From JACSRF01 sp964504445 (GTDB taxonomy: Bacteria > Chloroflexota > Anaerolineae > Promineifilales > Promineifilaceae): a stretch of 64,000 bases of DNA. Numbering within the stretch: position 1 is the first letter of the stretch; each line of letters begins with the position of its first letter. The position numbers and the translations under genes are program-made. The notes below the pieces were generated by a model. The model made no database searches, was not told the DNA's origin, and was given only the letters and a program-made list of their open reading frames with translations. Shown piece after piece: positions 42,508-50,374 of the stretch. The stretch is taken from contig CAZDEO010000002.1 in NCBI GenBank assembly GCA_964504445.1, positions 61,951-125,950 on the forward strand. The letters run 5' to 3'.

Positions 42508-44670
42508 TTAATGCACCTGCACCGGGTCCTTGATGGCCCCCTGAGCAAAGAGCGGCTTAGGCTGCCAGCCGGCGGGCGGGGTGGTTTTGGCAATGGCCAC
42601 GGCCGTATTCTTATAATCCGGTATCTTGGCCCGCTTGTCTAGCTGCACGGCCGTCAGCAAATTCGCCGCCGCCTCCGCAAAGTGAAAGGGAATAAAAATT
42701 GTGCGCTGCGGCGAGCGTCCCGTCACCAGCACCCGCAGCTTAATGGCCCCCCGCCGCGACCGTACCTCCACCCAATCCCCTGTCTCCAATCCCAAATCTT
42801 TGGCGTCATCGGGGTGCATCTCGCACGTGGCCTCCGGGTAAATCTCCTCCAGCTGCGAGTTGCCCGTCATGGTGCTGCCGTGCCAATGGTACAGCACGCG
42901 CCCCGTGCTCAGGTTAAAGGGGTACTCGGCATCGGGCTGCTCCGACTCGGTGCCAAACTCTACCGTCCAAAACTTGCCCCGCCCCCGCGGAAACTCTTCC
43001 GTAAACAGGTAGGGCGTGCCCGGATGGTCGAAGCTGGGGCAAGGCCAATGCACGCCCCCTTCTCGCTCAATGCGCTCATAATCAATGCCGCTAAAGTCGG
43101 GCGTTAGCTGGCGCATCTCCTCCCAAATTTCGCGGGGGTGGCTGTACGTAAAGCCCGCAGAGAGCGTTATGCCCAGCCGCTGCTCCACACGCCGCCCCAA
43201 ATCACAAATGATCTCCCAATCTGGCCGCGACTGACCCACAGGGGGAACGGCCGTGCGGCAGCGCTGCACCCGCCTGTCCGTGTTGGTGAAAGTGCCGTCT
43301 TTTTCGGCAAAGCTGGTGGCGGGCAAAATCACGTCGGCCAGCTCGCCCGTCTCATTCACAAAAATATCCTGGCACACCAACAGCTCCAGCGCCTCCAAGG
43401 CGTGGCGGGTATGTTCCTGGTTGGGTTCGCTCATCATCGGGTTTTCGCCGACGATGAACATGCCACGCACGGCCCCGGTCAGGGCGCCGTCCACCATTTC
43501 TGTAGCCGTCAGCCCCGGCGTGGGGTTGAGGGGTGCGCCCCAGAACTGCTCAAATTTGGTACGTACGGCCGTATCGCTCACGGACTGGTAAGCCGTAAAC
43601 ACATTAGGCAAACCCCCGCTGTCTGAACAGCCCTGCACATTGTTTTGCCCGCGCAACGGATTCAGCCCCGTGCCCGGCTGCCCCACGTGGCCACACAACA
43701 GCGCCAGATTCACCAGCGCCAGCGTATTGTCCGTGCCATGCGTACTTTGGCTGATGCCCATGCCCCAGTAAATGGCGCTCCGTTCCGCCCCCGCATACAG
43801 TCGCGCCGCCTCGCGGATGCTCCGCGCAGGCACGCCGCTAACGCTTTCCGCCCATTCCGGCGTGTACGCCTCCAGCGATTCCAAATAATCCTCAAAACCC
43901 TCTGTGCGCTGGGCGATGAAGTTTGGGTTATACAGCTTCTCCTGCACCACCACATGTGCCATTGCCTGGAACACGGCCACATCCGTGCCCGGATTTTGGC
44001 GCAGCCAGTGGGTGGCAAAATTGGTCATCTCAATCTGGCGCGGGTCTACCACAATCAGCTTTGCGCCATTTTGGCGAATGGCCCGCTTCAAAAAGTTAGA
44101 GATGACGGGGTGGGTCTCGGTGGTGTTGGAGCCGGTAACGATAAACACGTCCAAATTCTCCATTTCGGCGATGGAGTTGGACATGGCGCTGGTGCCCAAC
44201 GACAACTGTAAGCCGGTCACCGACCCGGCATGGCAGAGGCGGGCACAGTGGTCTACGTTATTTGTGCCCAGCAAAGCACGCACAAATTTTTGGAAGATGT
44301 AGGTGTCTTCGTTGGTGGCTTTGGCGCTGGCATAGGTGGCAAGGGCATCCCCTCCATGATTCTGGACAATGCGCACCAACTCATCAGCGACATAATCTAA
44401 GGCTTCATCCCAACTGGCTTCGCGCCAGACGGGAGGGGCGCAGCGCCCCTCGTGGCGGTTGGTGCGCATGAGCGGGGTTTTGACGCGGCGCGGGTGACGC
44501 ACGTAGTCGGTGCCAAAGCGCCCCTTAACGCACAACATGCCGTAGTTGGGTGCGGCATCGAAGGGGGCTTCCACGGCATAAATGGTGTTGTCTTTGATGT
44601 TCAGGCTCATCTGGCAGCCTACCCCGCAGTAGGGGCAGGTTGTGCGTACAACTTTATCAGGCTGAATCAT
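42508..44670 (-). CDS. fdhA: Formate dehydrogenase catalytic subunit (Mo/W-bis-MGD)
   Basis: Cytosolic molybdopterin oxidoreductase. The N-terminal [4Fe-4S] motif CPYCGVGC (12-19) plus Cys47 comes first. The metal-ligand position is Cys146 followed by His147 (CARLCHAGS), so this is a cysteine rather than selenocysteine enzyme. Later blocks (GENPMMSEPNQEH, DVILPATSFAEKDGTFTNTDRRVQ) and the C-terminal MGD domain (HWHGSTMTGNSQLEE) fit formate dehydrogenase H/NAD-linked types. At 720 residues it lacks the N-terminal ferredoxin extension of FdsA. That part is a separate gene at 46402. ATG 44670 has a GGAGGT box. Confidence 0.93.
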   Translation of the reverse strand: MIQPDKVVRTTCPYCGVGCQMSLNIKDNTIYAVEAPFDAAPNYGMLCVKGRFGTDYVRHPRRVKTPLMRTNRHEGRCAPPVWREASWDEALDYVADELVRIVQNHGGDALATYASAKATNEDTYIFQKFVRALLGTNNVDHCARLCHAGSVTGLQLSLGTSAMSNSIAEMENLDVFIVTGSNTTETHPVISNFLKRAIRQNGAKLIVVDPRQIEMTNFATHWLRQNPGTDVAVFQAMAHVVVQEKLYNPNFIAQRTEGFEDYLESLEAYTPEWAESVSGVPARSIREAARLYAGAERSAIYWGMGISQSTHGTDNTLALVNLALLCGHVGQPGTGLNPLRGQNNVQGCSDSGGLPNVFTAYQSVSDTAVRTKFEQFWGAPLNPTPGLTATEMVDGALTGAVRGMFIVGENPMMSEPNQEHTRHALEALELLVCQDIFVNETGELADVILPATSFAEKDGTFTNTDRRVQRCRTAVPPVGQSRPDWEIICDLGRRVEQRLGITLSAGFTYSHPREIWEEMRQLTPDFSGIDYERIEREGGVHWPCPSFDHPGTPYLFTEEFPRGRGKFWTVEFGTESEQPDAEYPFNLSTGRVLYHWHGSTMTGNSQLEEIYPEATCEMHPDDAKDLGLETGDWVEVRSRRGAIKLRVLVTGRSPQRTIFIPFHFAEAAANLLTAVQLDKRAKIPDYKNTAVAIAKTTPPAGWQPKPLFAQGAIKDPVQVH

Positions 44671-44689
44671 GGGTTACCTCCAAAAAGAT

Positions 44690-44800
44690 GGGACACGGCG
44701 TTCACAGAGAAGACGCAGAGATTCACAAAGAGAATTGGAAAAAATTATCAAAAAGCTCTACATGTCTCCGCGGAAACTCTGCGTATCTCTGCATCCCTAT
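44690..44800. repeat. Word-repeat region (CAGAGA/CTCTGCG family)
   Basis: Heptamer-like words such as TTCACAGAGAAGACGCAGAG and TTCACAAAGAG are followed by the inverse type CTCCGCGGAAACTCTGCGTATCTCTGC. The two halves are partly complementary (ACGCAGAG/CTCTGCGT). This lies in the 5' region of fdhA, with no gene. Confidence 0.55.
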
Positions 44801-45037
44801 CTCGGGTTTTGTGGGATTCTTCACAAGGTTGTCCATAAACGACGAAACGCGCTGCGGCGCGTTTCCAAATCAATGGGTTCAGCAACAAAAGCAAAATTTC
44901 AATGCCGTTAGGCGCATTCTCCCATGCCAGAACGGGCAAAATAACCCCTATCCCACCCTCACTTTTCGTTGACAGACCTGCGTGTGGTGCTAACAATAAC
45001 AATGCCCTGTACCCATGTGACATTGCTGGGCGTCATT
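44801..45037. other. Gene-free region upstream of fdhA with a possible promoter
   Basis: I see no gene here. On the plus strand TTGACA (44969-44974) lies 17 bases before AACAAT (44992-44997), a possible promoter that would read into the tRNA-like segment antisense. CGAAACGCGCTGCGGCGCGTTTC near 44840-44862 forms a GC-rich hairpin. Confidence 0.35.
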
Positions 45038-45159
45038 TGTAACTTACGGGAGTCGAACCCATTGGCGCAGCCCCTAGCGCCTACCAAGGTGCCTTTTCAG
45101 GCGGATCCAACTTATCCCAGTTGGCGGGTTTACGCTCGCCTCTGCCAATAAAAAGCTAC
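45038..45159 (-). other. tRNA-like element or remnant
   Basis: On the minus strand ATGGG-TTCGACT-CCCGT makes a good T arm and is followed by AAGTTAC and a discriminator A. Upstream, GTAGCTT can pair with AAGTTAC as a 7-bp acceptor stem with one G-U pair. The distance between the arms is about 122 bases, far too long for a tRNA. No proper anticodon loop is visible; a CAACT/AGTTG stem has a 6-base loop. It may be a degraded or insertion-bearing tRNA, or a tRNA-like regulatory RNA. Confidence 0.35.
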
Positions 45160-45167
45160 CAACTTCT

Positions 45168-45629
45168 TCAATTTTCAATCAACTCTGTTTGCCAGTTCAA
45201 TTCTTGTATGCGGGAATCTAGCTCACGAAACTGCCTGGCTAAATCATCCACCTGTTTTTGAATATCCTGAATGTTGATGGTGCTGAAATATTTGACCTCG
45301 GACCGGCTGAAACGGGATTGGGTTGTGGTTGCCGCCTGGATCAGGGCAGTAAGAATGCTTCTTTTGAGGGCTAAGGTGTCGCGATCTGCCAGCGCCGCTG
45401 TCATAGTCAAGCCCGATTCCAGTTGGGTAGCGGCGTTGGTTTTGTTAATTTGCCGGATCAGCTTGTTCAACTCCGCAATGGTGCGATCCAGTTCGGCTAA
45501 TAATTCGTCCGGATTTTCTGGGGGTGTTTCCCCCTCCTGCACCTTTGCGCTGCGCGTCAAGCGTTCGCGTAATTGTTGGAGTCTTTTTTGGGCGTCGGCC
45601 CGGTTGATTAATGCTTCTGCTAGTTTCAT
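45168..45629 (-). CDS. DIP1984-family (septicolysin-like) protein
   Basis: 153-residue, strongly helical and charged cytosolic protein (MKLAEALINRADAQKRLQQL, then DRTIAELNKLIRQINKTNAATQLESG). It ends in a coiled-coil-like helix (VDDLARQFRELDSRIQELNWQT). This pattern is the DIP1984 family, of unknown function. The Asn-Lys-Thr-Asn-Ala block in the middle is its most conserved part. It lies between the tRNA-like element and the other formate dehydrogenase genes and is probably not functionally linked to them. There is no clear ribosome-binding site. Confidence 0.82.
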   Translation of the reverse strand: MKLAEALINRADAQKRLQQLRERLTRSAKVQEGETPPENPDELLAELDRTIAELNKLIRQINKTNAATQLESGLTMTAALADRDTLALKRSILTALIQAATTTQSRFSRSEVKYFSTINIQDIQKQVDDLARQFRELDSRIQELNWQTELIEN

Positions 45630-45757
45630 TTCAGTTTTCTCACCAGGTACAAGATTTTCTGCAATCGTTACTTTAATTTTTAGGCCAGGTTGCGTTTGTG
45701 CCGACTGTCTGCATTATAGCAAAACAATAGCGAATGAATGCGACAGTTGAAGCGAAG

Positions 45758-45865
45758 TTAAGGTCGGAAAACGGCCGTTCCCATCTCACTCTGCGCCAAT
45801 CCACCGTTTTCGCCGTACCATTCCTGATAAATCGCCTCCCTTTCTTCTGCTAAACCCTCTAACAA
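45758..45865 (-). CDS. Possible 35-residue ORF
   Basis: TTG 45865 to TAA 45758 encodes a protein-like acidic sequence (LLEGLAEEREAIYQEWYG followed by a Gly/Ser-rich end), preceded by GGAAAG. I do not recognise it. It could be the tail of a decayed gene, since the frame is blocked by a stop shortly upstream. The rest of 45630-45910 holds no other feature I can support. Confidence 0.25.
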   Translation of the reverse strand: MLEGLAEEREAIYQEWYGENGGLAQSEMGTAVFRP

Positions 45866-45910
45866 AACATAACACTTTCCAAATATCCAATTTCCCTAAT
45901 CGTAACCCGC

Positions 45911-46387
45911 CTACTGGTGTTCGGGATGGTTGGCGATAAATTTATGGAGACTGGCAACGGCCGTTTTCCGCACCCGCTGCTGCACCACCGGCGTCCAGCC
46001 CAAAAACCAGCCCAGCGGCCCCAACGCCATGCGCGTCCAGCGCCACAAATCAAAGCTGTCCTGGTGCCGGATGATCAACCCATTCTGAAACGCAAAGGTG
46101 GCGTCAATGACATTATGGACTTTGCGCCCGGTAGAAAAGGGGTACAATGCTTCCCAATGCACCCGGCCTAGCTTCCCATCAGCCTGCACGTCAGAAAAAA
46201 TCACCTGCAAATCTTTGCCCCGCTGGCAAAGCATGTGCCACATCGCTTTCGCCTGGTTCCCCCGCAGATCGGTGAAGACGGGATCAGAAAAGTGGATGTC
46301 CGGGTGGTAGCAGGCAACCATCTCGGCATAATCGCCATGCTGAAACGCAGTATAAAACGACTCGAGCAATTGTAAATGGGTTGCCAT
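45911..46387 (-). CDS. SnoaL/NTF2-like protein
   Basis: 158 residues from ATG 46387, which has a GGAGG box. The pattern HLQLLESFYTAFQHGDYAEMVACYHPDIHFSDPVF is the classic start of the NTF2-like fold with its Asp/His pocket. VHNVIDATFAFQNGLIIRHQDSFDLWRW forms the later strands. A C-terminal hydrophobic extension (MALGPLGWFLGWTPVVQQ) is family-typical for the nuclear transport factor 2/SnoaL group of unknown ligand. It lies 14 bases after the formate dehydrogenase iron-sulfur gene. Any part in that complex is unproven. Confidence 0.82.
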   Translation of the reverse strand: MATHLQLLESFYTAFQHGDYAEMVACYHPDIHFSDPVFTDLRGNQAKAMWHMLCQRGKDLQVIFSDVQADGKLGRVHWEALYPFSTGRKVHNVIDATFAFQNGLIIRHQDSFDLWRWTRMALGPLGWFLGWTPVVQQRVRKTAVASLHKFIANHPEHQ

Positions 46388-46401
46388 GCTATCGCCTCCC
46401 A

Positions 46402-47103
46402 TCAAGAGACAATGTGCTTTTTGCGCCGACCCTGGCGCGTTTGCGCGAACACCTCATCCGGGCTGAGGCCCTGCTCCAGCAGTGCCTGGCGCTTCGGCTT
46501 CAGCGCCCCGGTGGGGCACACACCCACGCACTGCCCGCAAAAAACACAAGTGGTGTCCGGCATGGGATCGCCCATAAAGGTGGCAATTTTGGTATGGAAG
46601 CCGCGCCCCTCGAAGCTCAGGGCAAAGGCGTACTGCGCATCCTCAGCACAAACCTGCACGCAACGCCAGCAGTTCACGCATTGGTTGTAGTCGCGGATGT
46701 AGAAGGGGTTGTCGTCGTATATGGGCGCTTCTCGCTTTGCCCCGCCCGCAAAGCGCTCTGGGTCTGCGCCATATTCGGCCAACAGTTGCAAAATTTGCGG
46801 CGCTTCGGTCAAATCCACGGTGGCGGCTAACATTTCCAGGATGGTGCGCCGCCCGCGCTGTACGGCTTCGCTGTCGGTTTGCACCTTCATGCCGTTGCTG
46901 CACGGGGTGACGCAGGCGGCGGCCTGCACGCGCCAGCCCACATCTACCGAACAAACGCGGCACAGGCCGTTGGCCGTCAGGTGGGGGTGGTAGCAGATGA
47001 CGGGAATCTCTATGCCTAGTTCTTTGGCCGCGTCGAGAATGGTAGTCCCCGCCGGAACGGTGATTTCCTGATCATTAATGGTGAGAGTGACAGTTTCGCT
47101 CAT
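46402..47103 (-). CDS. Formate dehydrogenase iron-sulfur subunit (HoxU/NuoG-N-like)
   Basis: 233 residues. A [2Fe-2S] domain (CYHPHLTANGLCRVCSVDV, then AACVTPC) and two [4Fe-4S] motifs (CVNCWRCVQVC and CVFCGQCVGVCPTGAL) match the N-terminal extension usually fused to NAD-linked FdhA/FdsA. A His-containing cluster region like that of HoxU is reduced or absent. ATG 47103 has a GGAG box. It sits between the NuoEF-like fusion and a SnoaL-like gene and would carry electrons between FdhA and the diaphorase. It is distinct from hoxU, so the two complexes need not share subunits. Confidence 0.88.
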   Translation of the reverse strand: MSETVTLTINDQEITVPAGTTILDAAKELGIEIPVICYHPHLTANGLCRVCSVDVGWRVQAAACVTPCSNGMKVQTDSEAVQRGRRTILEMLAATVDLTEAPQILQLLAEYGADPERFAGGAKREAPIYDDNPFYIRDYNQCVNCWRCVQVCAEDAQYAFALSFEGRGFHTKIATFMGDPMPDTTCVFCGQCVGVCPTGALKPKRQALLEQGLSPDEVFAQTRQGRRKKHIVS

Positions 47104-47129
47104 AATATGCTCCAATTCTCTTCTAATCG

Positions 47130-47178
47130 TTCATCGGCAAACTGAAAACTGGCTACTGGTTACTGGCTGCTGGTTACC
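47130..47178. repeat. Word repeat (TGGCTACTGGTTACTGGCTGC family) at a gene end
   Basis: Runs of AACTGAAAACTGGCTACTGG and TTACTGGCTGCTGGTTAC overlap the last codons and the stop of the diaphorase fusion, so the repeat supplies the C-terminal Val-Thr-Ser-Ser-Gln and the stop codon. It looks like a repeat that replaced the original gene end. Confidence 0.55.
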
Positions 47179-48896
47179 AATTCCGGCCAAAGGTCTATGG
47201 CGCTGAGCACGGCCGTTGCCGCCGTCTGCCCCAATCCACAGAGAGAGGTGTAAGTCATGGCGTGGCCTATATCTGCCAGTGCCACCTTGTCGCCAGGGCG
47301 CGGGCCGCCATGGTGGGCAATATGCGCCAAAATTTCGAGCTGGCGCTGGGTGCCAAGCTGGCACGGGTAACATTTGCCGCAGCTTTCGTGGGCAAAAAAG
47401 TGGGCCAGATGATAGAGGGATTGGCGCAAATCGGCCGTTTCGTCAAAAACCATGATGACGCCCGAACCAATGGGGAAATTGTGCGCCTTGGCCGCTTCGT
47501 AAGTCAGGGGCAAGTCCAGCTTGTCGGGCGGCAGAAACACCCCCGCTGCCCCACCCATCAGCACCGCCTGAATCGCCTTGCCGCCGGGCACGCCGCCCGC
47601 CATCTCAATGAGTTCGCGGATGGTTAGGCCAAAGGGTAGCTCGTACACGCCGGGTTTGGCAATGTGCCCGCTGAGGCAGAACCATTTGGTGCCGGGGGAG
47701 TCGGGTGTGCCCAATTTCAGCCACTCTTCTAGCCCGATGGTTAGCACAGCCATGGCCGCCACCAGCGTTTCCACGTTGTTGATGACGGTAGGCTGCTGGA
47801 AAAGGCCGTGGGTGGTGGGGAATGGGGGCTTGATGCGTGGGAAGCCGCGCTTGCCCTCGATGGCCTCGAAAAGGGCGGTTTCTTCGCCGCAAATGTAGGC
47901 TCCGGCGCCCAGGCGGACCTCTATGTCGAAGTGGAAGCCCTCTTTGCCCAGAATATTTTGGCCCAGGTAGCCGGCTTTACGGGCGAGGGCAACGGCCGTT
48001 ACCAGCCTCCTATACCCTCGCGGATACTCACCGCGGATAAAAATCCACCCATTTTCGGCGCCCACGGCATAGGCGGCAATGGTCATCGCCTCAATCAGGC
48101 TAAAGGGGTCTTCCTCAAGCAGGCCGCGGTCCTTAAAAGTACCGGGTTCACTTTCATCCGCATTGGCGATGATGTGCTTCTCGGCCGGCGTGCCCGGCGT
48201 GCCTCGCGTGTATTTCCACTTTAACCCTGTGGGGAACATGGCGCCGCCACGTCCTACTAATTTGCTGGCCTCCACCGTTTCGATGATGGCTTCGGGCGTC
48301 ATCGCCAGCGCCTTGCGTAAAGTGGCGTAGCCACCATGCTGCTCATAATCCTTGAGGCTCCAGGGAATAACTTTGCCCGCGCGTCCCAGTTTGAGCAGCG
48401 GGCCACCATATTTCTGAATGCGCGGTTCTGGGTGTGCCCTGGCGAGGAAGTTATCCACATCGTTGGGGGTCAGGTTGCCTGCTGGGTCTGCGCCGTGTAG
48501 GGCATTGGGGCCGTGTTCGCACATGCCCAGGCAGGGCACGCGTTCGTAGGTGACGCTGCCGTTGGGGCTGGTTTCGCCGGGCTGCAAGCCCAGCCGTGCT
48601 TCTAGCGCTGCCATGAAATCAGCCGCACCGCGCAACTGGCAGGCCACGTCATCGCATACGCGGATGACGCGTTGGGCGGTGGGTTCGTTGTAGAACATGG
48701 TGTAAAACTCAATGACGCCGTGAATGTCGGCCAGAGGCACGCGCAGGGTGCGGCTGATGGCTTCTTGCACTTGCCGGGGTAGCCAGCCATAGAGGGTCTG
48801 GGCGTCATGGAGGAGCGGGAGAAGGGCGTCGCGGGAACGGCCGTTGTACCGTTCCAATAGCGGGGTTAACAAGGTTAAGTCTACTGAGTCGTTCAC
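47160..48896 (-). CDS. Fused NuoE-NuoF diaphorase subunit of formate dehydrogenase
   Basis: 578 residues joining a NuoE-like domain (about 1-150, ligands CDDVACQLRG and PCLGMCEHGP) to a NuoF-like domain. The NuoF part has GRGGAMFPTGLKW, NADESEPGTFKDRGLLEEDPF, GAGAYICGEETALFEAIEGKRG and the [4Fe-4S] motif ESCGKCYPCQLG. It binds FMN and NAD(H) and passes electrons to or from FdhA. Separate genes (fdsG, fdsB) are the rule in proteobacteria; here they are one protein. The start is GTG 48896 with a GAGGTG box. The last residues come from a word repeat. Confidence 0.9.
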   Translation of the reverse strand: MNDSVDLTLLTPLLERYNGRSRDALLPLLHDAQTLYGWLPRQVQEAISRTLRVPLADIHGVIEFYTMFYNEPTAQRVIRVCDDVACQLRGAADFMAALEARLGLQPGETSPNGSVTYERVPCLGMCEHGPNALHGADPAGNLTPNDVDNFLARAHPEPRIQKYGGPLLKLGRAGKVIPWSLKDYEQHGGYATLRKALAMTPEAIIETVEASKLVGRGGAMFPTGLKWKYTRGTPGTPAEKHIIANADESEPGTFKDRGLLEEDPFSLIEAMTIAAYAVGAENGWIFIRGEYPRGYRRLVTAVALARKAGYLGQNILGKEGFHFDIEVRLGAGAYICGEETALFEAIEGKRGFPRIKPPFPTTHGLFQQPTVINNVETLVAAMAVLTIGLEEWLKLGTPDSPGTKWFCLSGHIAKPGVYELPFGLTIRELIEMAGGVPGGKAIQAVLMGGAAGVFLPPDKLDLPLTYEAAKAHNFPIGSGVIMVFDETADLRQSLYHLAHFFAHESCGKCYPCQLGTQRQLEILAHIAHHGGPRPGDKVALADIGHAMTYTSLCGLGQTAATAVLSAIDLWPELVTSSQ

Positions 48897-49052
48897 GAAG
48901 TCACCTCACGAACAAAATGCGGGCCAGATGCCGGATATTCGGCAAGGTTTTTGGCGGGATCTGTATGTAAAACTTAGTTAATTCTAAGGCATCCTGGGCA
49001 AAAAACAAAGCGTGTGCCAGGCTATTGGCTGACCACCTGACCGGTTCGCTGG

Positions 49053-49066
49053 TAAAATAGGGCGCA
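49053..49066 (+). promoter_or_regulatory. Possible -10 box giving a leaderless JAMM transcript
   Basis: TAAAAT (49053-49058) lies only seven bases before ATG 49066, and no Shine-Dalgarno sequence is present. If used, the mRNA would start at or next to the start codon. A -35 box is weak. Confidence 0.4.
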
Positions 49067-49503
49067 TGGCTGACGCAACAGAAAGCACCTTGTCTATTCC
49101 GCGGAGGTTATTGCAGGTTATGCTGGCCCATGCGCAGGCCGAGTATCCGCTGGAGGCGTGCGGGCTATTGGGTGGGCGCAACGGCCGTGTGCGTCACCTC
49201 TACGCCATCGAAAACAAATTACACAGCCCCACCCACTACGAAATGGAACCCTTGCAGCAAATTGAGGCGCTGTTGCATCTGGAAGATAGTGGCAACGAGC
49301 TTCTCGCCATCTACCACACGCACCCTCGAGGGCCAGAAACGCCCTCTCCCACGGACGTCGCATTGATGACTTTTCCCGAAGCCACCTACATCATCATCTC
49401 TCTGGCAAATCGGTCAACGCCCACCGTTCGTGGGTTTTCTATTCAACAGAACGGCGTAACCGAAACCAACTTAACCCTTAAAAAACTCTCTGAACCAGAG
49501 TAA
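49066..49503 (+). CDS. JAMM/MPN+ zinc metalloprotease-like protein
   Basis: 145 residues with a complete JAMM site: Glu30 (YPLEACGLLGG) and the His84-x-His86...Ser94-x-x-Asp97 motif in YHTHPRGPETPSPTD. Bacterial stand-alone JAMM proteins of this size act on ubiquitin-like sulfur carriers or remove C-terminal extensions from them. No ThiS/MoaD-like or cysteine-synthase partner is adjacent. It diverges from the diaphorase gene and is followed by plsY after 99 bases. Confidence 0.9.
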   Translation: MADATESTLSIPRRLLQVMLAHAQAEYPLEACGLLGGRNGRVRHLYAIENKLHSPTHYEMEPLQQIEALLHLEDSGNELLAIYHTHPRGPETPSPTDVALMTFPEATYIIISLANRSTPTVRGFSIQQNGVTETNLTLKKLSEPE

Positions 49504-49602
49504 CTAACCCAAGAAAGACGTGTTTAATAGAGTACCATCTGGCAAGTTACACCGCACGCCACACAATATACAATTTAGGGAGAATCCAAAGCGAGGAGTA
49601 GT

Positions 49603-50325
49603 ATGGCAAACGTATTTTATATCATTGTCGCAAGCATCATTGGTTACCTTTGGGGGGCCGTGCCCTTCGGGTTTCTATACGTTAAATTCAAGCGGAAAGA
49701 TATTGATTTGCGCGATTTCGGCAGCGGCCGGACGGGCGGCACCAATTCCCTGCGCGCCGCTGGCTGGAAAGTTGGCACCCTGACGGGCCTGAGTGATGTC
49801 TTTAAGGGACTCATGGGCGTGTTAACGACTCGTTGGCTTTTGGGCAGCGCCATCAGTGCCGAAATGTTGCCCTGGGCAGTTGTCTGCGCAGGGGTCTTTT
49901 CCGTTGTGGGCCACAATTGGTCTGTATTCCTTTCCTGGCGGCGCAGCGAGCATGGAAAGTTGACCTTCATTGGCTGGCGCGGCGGCGCGGGTACGGGGCC
50001 TAATGTGGGCTGGTCCACGGCCGTCTGGTGGGTCATGTTCCCCATTGGTCTGCTGGTCATGGTGGGCATGCTCATCGGGTTGGGCATGGCTTCGGTGGCT
50101 TCCATGTCCATGGCGGCCATCATTCCCATCGTTTTTGGCATTCGCTATGCGCTGGGTCTTGACCCAACACCCGCCTACCTGATTGGCGGGCTGATCACCA
50201 TGGCAGTTGTTTTTTGGGCATTGCGACCCAACATCAAACGGCTGCTAGAGGGGAATGAGCGGGTAGTTGGCCCCCGCGCCAAGCGCATGGCGCGGCGCAA
50301 AGAGCAGATGAACGCGCAAAGCTAA
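49603..50325 (+). CDS. plsY: Glycerol-3-phosphate acyltransferase PlsY
   Basis: Polytopic membrane enzyme that acylates glycerol-3-phosphate from acyl-phosphate at the first step of phospholipid synthesis. Conserved loops are seen: FGSGRTGGTNSLRAAGW (about 38-54), VVGHNWSVFLSWRR (around 105) and FIGWRGGAGTGPNVG (about 121-135). Five hydrophobic helices are predicted. At 240 residues it is longer than E. coli PlsY because of a charged C-terminal tail (EGNERVVGPRAKRMARRKEQ). The start is preceded by GAGGAG. In the first loop the usual Gly-Asn-Ile is Gly-Arg-Thr. Confidence 0.92.
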   Translation: MANVFYIIVASIIGYLWGAVPFGFLYVKFKRKDIDLRDFGSGRTGGTNSLRAAGWKVGTLTGLSDVFKGLMGVLTTRWLLGSAISAEMLPWAVVCAGVFSVVGHNWSVFLSWRRSEHGKLTFIGWRGGAGTGPNVGWSTAVWWVMFPIGLLVMVGMLIGLGMASVASMSMAAIIPIVFGIRYALGLDPTPAYLIGGLITMAVVFWALRPNIKRLLEGNERVVGPRAKRMARRKEQMNAQS

Positions 50326-50330
50326 GTTGA

Positions 50331-50372
50331 GAGATTGGAGACCAGATACTCTTCGATCTCCAATCTGCCCAT
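50331..50372. repeat. Inverted word repeat between converging genes (GAGATTGGAGA family)
   Basis: AGATTGGAGA (50332-50341) is the exact reverse complement of TCTCCAATCT (50357-50366). It lies in the 49-base gap between plsY (+) and the fused solute-binding gene (-) and could serve both as a transcript end. The words match those inside the gene at 18860-18925. Confidence 0.6.
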
Positions 50373-50374
50373 CC

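Noticed and set aside
43645..44211. Plus-strand ORF of 188 residues
   Set aside because: Antisense to the formate dehydrogenase catalytic subunit.
42508..44670. Selenocysteine-type formate dehydrogenase
   Set aside because: The metal-ligand position is an ordinary cysteine codon (Cys146) and there is no in-frame TGA.
44640..45160. A complete tRNA gene
   Set aside because: The T arm and a possible acceptor stem are present, but the span is 122 bases and no normal anticodon or D arm can be drawn.
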